From assembly GCF_021134715.1 (NCBI RefSeq), contig NC_060025.1, positions 992,001-1,056,000 of the forward strand: DNA of 64,000 nucleotides, given 5' to 3'. A program made the translations under genes and the position numbers. Numbering within the stretch: position 1 is the stretch's first letter; each line of letters starts with the position of its first letter. Source of the stretch: Daphnia pulex. Lineage: Eukaryota > Arthropoda > Branchiopoda > Diplostraca > Daphniidae. Under the pieces are notes generated by a model. It saw only the letters and a list, made by a program, of their open reading frames with translations. It was not told the origin of the DNA and did not search any database. Shown here in pieces: positions 59,548 to 64,000 of the stretch.

Positions 59548-60389
59548 GTTCGAATGCTGAATATTTTGACAACATTTAGCTAATCTTTGGAGAAGATTCA
59601 ATTTTATTCATTCTAGGTGGCTGCGCTATGTGAGAATTTTGTTATTTGCAGAGTTATATGATTCGCAATTGAAAAATAGAGTTTATCAATTACATACAAT
59701 TACGAACTCCTGAATTCTTCTAGTACGTACTAGTTATTTAATTTCAACTGGTGCTCACGCTTATGGAACAACAGATATCAAAGATGGTGTTAAGTTTATT
59801 TGTCTGCTGAATGCTATCATAATTTGAAATATCATTTCGGAAATGAATCGAAATTTGAAAAAAAGATCCCGGTTCGGCGGTTCCCGGATTTGCTGAGATC
59901 ATCACACACACAAAGAGTTTTTTTTTATTTGGCAATGTCACATATGAAAGTTAAGTTCGTCTGCTAGTTTTACAGAACTTTGTGTTTGTGTTGAGTGTTA
60001 AGTTGAGAGTTGAGACTGTAATACTGTGATACTGTGACTGATGTGATTCAGTGATTGTGATTGTTTGAGTTTGAGTCTCTACTAGTTATAGAACAACAGA
60101 TGTTGAAAATGGTATTAAGTTTATTCATCTGCTTATGTTATCATAGTTTGAAATATGAAAATATCATTTCGGAAACGAATCGAAATTTGAAGAACGACTT
60201 GTCTCGGGCTCTTGGCGACATCACCAAGGTTTCAAACAGACTTCGACTATTCAAATTTATTTATTATGATTATTAGTGACTATTCAAAACCACTTTCAGT
60301 ATCCCCTACCTAATAACCCGGGACTTGAGGTAACTGAATTGATGACCTTTAGTACTTTAGTCTAAATTTCATGGTCCTTCATGGGTTGG
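59548..60389. other. Intergenic region left of the copia element
   Basis: AT-rich DNA. Two similar segments occur: one near 59750-59880 (GAACAACAGAT, AATATCATTTCGGAAA) and one near 60085-60200 (the same words). They form a short local direct repeat of about 110 bp in diverged form. No coding sequence is supported. Confidence 0.5.
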
Positions 60390-60394
60390 GTTCC

Positions 60395-60712
60395 TGTTGA
60401 GGTTTGTGTTGAACTCATTCAGCACTAGATGGCAGTGTTTGTGTTTTACTGAGAAAACATTGAAGACAACGTCGGTGGAATGACGCTGTGGGTCTCGACG
60501 TTGATTCAGAGAAGTTAAAAGATACTTCCTTCTCTTTCTGTGTGGATCGTGTGACAAGGAGCGGGTGTGTTGAGGTGCTGTGTGGATTGAATTGATGTAT
60601 TTGGTGGGACTGATGTGCAGCTTATCTCCTATGCTAATCGGGGGTCTGAATGTGCACTCTGCGCGAGTGTTCAGACTGACAAAGCTCTTCTCTGATAATT
60701 TGTGTCTTAACA
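60395..60712 (+). repeat. 5' LTR of the copia element
   Basis: 318 bp, starting TGTTGAGG and ending CTTAACA. It matches the 3' LTR at 62807-63124 base for base as far as I could compare by eye. Confidence 0.95.
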
Positions 60713-60726
60713 GGTTATGGGCCCAG
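60713..60726 (+). promoter_or_regulatory. Primer-binding site (half initiator-tRNA type)
   Basis: GGTTATGGGCCCAG directly follows the 5' LTR. It is complementary to the anticodon arm of initiator methionine tRNA (CTGGGCCCATAACC). Copia elements are known to prime from a half-molecule of this tRNA, so this is diagnostic of the class. Confidence 0.9.
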
Positions 60727-60757
60727 ATTTCGCCATACCGTTAACGAACTTATCAGA

Positions 60758-62539
60758 ATGGCTCAAAACTACTCTTTGGATGCTATAAAGCATTTAAGAA
60801 AGTTTGATGGAACTCAATTCACTACGTGGAAACACAACATGGAAATGTTGTTTACTCTCAAACAACTGAGACAATTCATTCAAGGAGAAGACAACGAACC
60901 TCAAGAAATCTTTGCTGGTGAAGGAGATCTTCGTGTAGTCACCAACCAGGAATTGATCAATCAATGGAAGACAACTGATTGCTACGGCAGATTTCTCATA
61001 TTCAATTGCTGTGATGAGACTAGAAAGTTGGCACTTCTCAACTGTAGAACTAGCTACGACATGTGGACTCGGTTGGAAACCCAATATCTTCAACGGGCTG
61101 CAGACAACAAACATCTCTTACACAGAGACTTCATGAATCTGAGACCAGTCGACAACCAAGATATCATGATTCACATCACTGAATTAGAATCCAAAGCCGC
61201 TGAACTCAATGATCTTGGAGTGATGGTGTCAGAACACCACCTCATCACTACCATTTTGTGTAGCCTTCCTGAACGATTTGCCAATCTGACGTCCATTTGG
61301 GACAATCTCCCTGACGCTGATAGAACAATGGTAGCACTGCGTGCTCGCATTGTTGGGGAAGAAAGAAGATTCAACAACAGTCAAGGACAATCAAATGCTC
61401 GATCATTGATTTTGAATTCAGACACAGGACCCCCTGACAATTCCATTGAGAGTTCTGCTCTGTTTGGCAACGATTCACGTGGAAGAGGACACTTTCGTGG
61501 TGGAAGAGGCCAGTCAAGAGGGCACATGAGTAGCGAAATCAATCGGGATCTTGTCTCTTGCTCATACTGCGGGAAAGACCGCCATCTTGAATTCGAATGT
61601 CGAACTCGTATTTCCAATGAAAACGAGAAAACCAAGTCCAGCTCCTTTCACTACAAACGGCCCAAAGATGATCGGGACACAACTAATTCATCCGGGAAGA
61701 AAGTCGATTTTTCCCTCATCTCTTCATGTTGCTTGACAGCTAAGAATTCGAAGGACATTTATCTTGATTCTGGTGCAACTAGGCACATGAGTGGTGATGA
61801 ATCCATGTTAACTGATCTACGCATTATCGCTGACAATAGCTGGCCTGTGAATGGAATTGGTGGTACTGTCCTTTATGCCCGTGGAATTGGGACTATGCGA
61901 CTTGTCCGACACGTTGATGATTCGTCTACATTTCGTGAAGTTAAAGAAGTTCTGTTTGTTCCTGGACTGGGCGTGAATCTCATCTCTATTGGTTGCTTAA
62001 CCAAGAGTGGATTTACAGTTTCTTTCTCTGGCCTACAAGCTATCATCAAACGAAACAAGACGACCATTCTAACAGCATCCCGGTTTGGGGAGACTCTATA
62101 TCGTGCTGAAGCTACTCTTGCTCCTCTCACTGACGTCCGCCTTGCAGCATCTCCTGCTACCGTCGCTACTATGCACCACATTCCTTACTGCCAACTCGTG
62201 GGGAGTAACATGTACGCGGCTCTCAAAGTTCGACTCGAAATTCGACCAGACGTCATCTTCATGGCAAGTCAACTTGCTCAGCACCTTCATAATCCTACCA
62301 TAATCCACTGGAAAGCTGCTAAACGTATTCTTCAATACCTCGGCACAACACGCTACCATGGTCTCGAGTTCGGCAGTAAGGGCCATGACAACACCACCGT
62401 TGTTGCATTTTCGGACGTAGACCACGCTGGGGATGCGGATTCAAAACGGACCACCACTGGATACATTCTCGCTCTTAACGGAAGGGCAATCAGCTGGTGT
62501 TCTCAACGTCAACCCGTTGTCGCCACATCTACCATGTAA
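60758..62539 (+). pseudogene. Copia gag-protease frame fused to an RNase H remnant
   Basis: One frame of 593 codons. The gag part (about codons 1-260) has the copia capsid fold region, then an RG-rich stretch and a zinc knuckle C-x2-C-x4-H-x4-C at 61559-61600. The protease active-site motif DSGA is at 61766-61777. At about 62170-62190 the sequence jumps, still in frame, from just after protease to the end of reverse transcriptase and RNase H (YAALKVRLEIRPDVIF, HWKAAKRILQYL, YSD-like AFSDVDHAGDADSKRTTTGY). Integrase and the reverse-transcriptase catalytic centre are absent. A stop at 62537-62539 cuts the RNase H region, and homology continues past it in broken form. The product could supply structural proteins but no polymerase. 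Confidence 0.9.
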
Positions 62540-62794
62540 TCGGAATATTTTGCTGCTAGTGATTGCTCAAGAAATTGGTGTACGTGGGGATTAAACTTCG
62601 ATGGGGAGATACGTTAAATTAAGCTGTTGAATCCTGTGCCGATTGAGAATTTTGTGTAAACTGAATTCAATTTTTCAAATCAAAGTTTCTGTTCTTGTTT
62701 GAGATATGAAACACTTGGATTTATCGTTTATGTCAAAATTAATCTTCAATCATTTTTATGTGTTTATATTGATGGTGACTTTATCTGAGTTCTG

Positions 62795-62806
62795 AATGAG
62801 AGAGAG
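62795..62806 (+). promoter_or_regulatory. Polypurine tract before the 3' LTR
   Basis: The purine-rich run ATGAGAGAGAG ends directly at the 3' LTR and would prime plus-strand synthesis. Confidence 0.7.
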
Positions 62807-63124
62807 TGTTGAGGTTTGTGTTGAACTCATTCAGCACTAGATGGCAGTGTTTGTGTTTTACTGAGAAAACATTGAAGACAACGTCGGTGGAATGACGCTG
62901 TGGGTCTCGACGTTGATTCAGAGAAGTTAAAAGATACTTCCTTCTCTTTCTGTGTGGATCGTGTGACAAGGAGCGGGTGTGTTGAGGTGCTGTGTGGATT
63001 GAATTGATGTATTTGGTGGGACTGATGTGCAGCTTATCTCCTATGCTAATCGGGGGTCTGAATGTGCACTCTGCGCGAGTGTTCAGACTGACAAAGCTCT
63101 TCTCTGATAATTTGTGTCTTAACA
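62807..63124 (+). repeat. 3' LTR of the copia element
   Basis: 318 bp, TGTTGAGG to CTTAACA, the same as the 5' LTR. It is followed by the target duplication GTTCC. Confidence 0.95.
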
Positions 63125-63129
63125 GTTCC

Positions 63130-63500
63130 TCATGGTTTGTTTTATTGGACATCATATCCCTACAACTATGTTGTCGTTTGGACATTTGCTAAATTGATTT
63201 AAGAAAAAAATTTGAATAGCATTTACACAGTATGTTTAACATAACATTTTTGCAGCTTTTGAGAACTTATTGACCGATAAAAGAGGTGTCTAATAAGGCT
63301 TAACTGTGTGCACATCGTGAAATGAATATGGATTGATCATGTGTTTGAAATTTAGATAAGGTTATTGCAGAGGAATATTTTCAAAAAAGCCAACTGTCCT
63401 TCAAACGATTCGAAATAGAATATTCATTCACCGAAGAAACGAGTCAAATGACTTAAATGTCAATTGGTTTAAAGTGAGTAAAGTAAATAATAACCATAGC
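63130..63500. other. Flank between the copia element and the tandem array
   Basis: AT-rich DNA without a recognisable feature. It continues the sequence that was split by the copia insertion at 60394. Confidence 0.5.
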
Positions 63501-64000
63501 CATAACCATTTGATATTCATTTTGATATTGGTTGTTTGTAGACTCATCCCCCAGCAACGTCAAAATGCAGAAGGAAAGGCCAGTTTGCATGTCTTTCATA
63601 ATCGAAGGTCACGGAGATCATTACGTAAAACGTGCCATGCAGTGGTGTAGAGGTTGGGTGAGAACGGAATGTGTTCATAACCATTTGGTATTCAGTTTGA
63701 CATTGGTTTTTGTAGACCCATCCCCCAGCAACGTCAAATTCAGAAGGAAAAGCCAGTTTTGCCTCGCACGTCTTTCATAATCGAAGGTCACGGAGATCAT
63801 TATGTAAAACGCGTCATGCAGTGGTGTAGAGGTTGGGTGAGAATCAAAACCATTTGGTTTTCATTTTGATATTGGTTGTTTGTAGACCCATCCCCCAGCT
63901 ACGTCAAAATGCAGAACGAAAGGCCATTTTTCATGTCTTTCATAATCGAAGGTCACGGAGATCATTACGTAAAACGTGCCATGCAGTGGTGTAGAGGTTG
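63501..64000 (+). repeat. Tandem array of about 170-bp units with exon-like blocks, running off the right edge
   Basis: Three units start with CATAACCATTTG or variants: 63501-63675, 63676-63844 and 63845-64000 (cut by the window end). Each has an acceptor-like TTTGTAG, a block of about 116 bp, then GTGAGA resembling a donor. In units 1 and 3 the block is open and reads SFIIEGHGDHYVKRAMQWCR preceded by SPS(N/Y)VKMQ. Unit 2 has small insertions that break this frame. This may be tandem duplication of one exon of a gene beyond the window, or a satellite-like repeat. I do not recognise the peptide. Confidence 0.7.

Larger units (their letters stand above)
60390..63129 (+). mobile_element. Ty1/copia LTR retrotransposon, internally deleted, non-autonomous
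   Basis: The element spans 60395-63124 and is flanked by the 5-bp duplication GTTCC (60390-60394 and 63125-63129). It has two 318-bp LTRs (TG...CA), a primer-binding site, a gag-protease-like frame fused to an RNase H remnant, and a purine tract before the 3' LTR. Its 2.73-kb length is about half that of a complete copia element: integrase and most of the reverse transcriptase are missing. The LTRs appear identical on reading, so the insertion is recent. It could only have moved with enzymes from another copy. Confidence 0.95.

Noticed and set aside
58622-59575. A 317-codon open frame on the minus strand over the Gln/Pro-rich gene
   Set aside because: It is open only because the sense repeat avoids certain triplets. 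It has no splice structure or promoter, and the sense strand has a signal peptide, TATA box and phase-matched exons.
63501-64000. A CRISPR array
   Set aside because: Units of about 170 bp with near-identical sequence throughout are tandem duplications, not short repeats separated by unique spacers, and the genome is eukaryotic.

Overview
The window is eukaryotic nuclear DNA, most likely from a branchiopod crustacean of the Daphnia type. Genes have many short introns (often 55-100 bp, GT-AG), plus strong microsatellite and homopolymer content. The gene set is arthropod: a foraging-type PKG, a Spätzle ligand, Rebers-Riddiford cuticle protein, a tandem CYP2-clan P450 array and a copia element. 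The organism is an inference from gene content and has not been tested by alignment.

Layout. 1-9.5 kb: 5' end of a cGMP-dependent protein kinase gene on the minus strand, with two alternative first coding exons (3519-3958 and 9155-9504) that splice to one shared exon (1109-1275); the kinase domain lies beyond the left edge. 12.1-15.0 kb: ANKRD13 family gene (minus). 16.1-18.7 kb: GIT-family ArfGAP (minus), head-to-head with an unrecognised 214-residue basic gene (19.1-19.9 kb, plus). 20.8-24.6 kb: Spätzle-family cytokine, closest to Spz6 (minus), with two candidate first exons. 27.2-31.7 kb: tandem pair of secreted polyhydroxybutyrate-depolymerase-like esterases (plus). 32.0-32.3 kb: tRNA-derived SINE-like element. 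33.4-35.1 kb: leucine-rich-repeat gene. 36.5-39.4 kb: two diverged copies of a roughly 0.7-0.8 kb repeat flanking a cuticle-like gene (minus).

40.0-52.3 kb: four full-length CYP2-clan P450 genes, all plus strand with the same nine-exon structure, interrupted after the second by an Ala/Pro/Tyr-rich secreted protein gene (45.8-46.5 kb). The P450s keep the core motifs, but the second has a changed heme-binding loop and the third and fourth have a changed I-helix motif. 53.2-54.0 kb: chitin-binding cuticle protein (minus). 55.6-56.5 kb: broken Piwi N-terminal fragment. 58.3-59.5 kb: secreted Gln/Pro/Ala-rich repeat protein. 60.39-63.13 kb: internally deleted Ty1/copia element with identical-looking 318-bp LTRs, a 5-bp target duplication and a half-tRNA-iMet primer site. 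63.5-64.0 kb: tandem array of about 170-bp units, each containing an exon-like block.

Functionally the left half holds signalling genes (PKG, GIT, ANKRD13, Spätzle). The right half is accessory sequence shaped by local duplication: detoxification P450s, structural secreted proteins, esterases and transposon remains. Exon coordinates were derived by hand from reading frame, splice signals and phase agreement between neighbouring exons.
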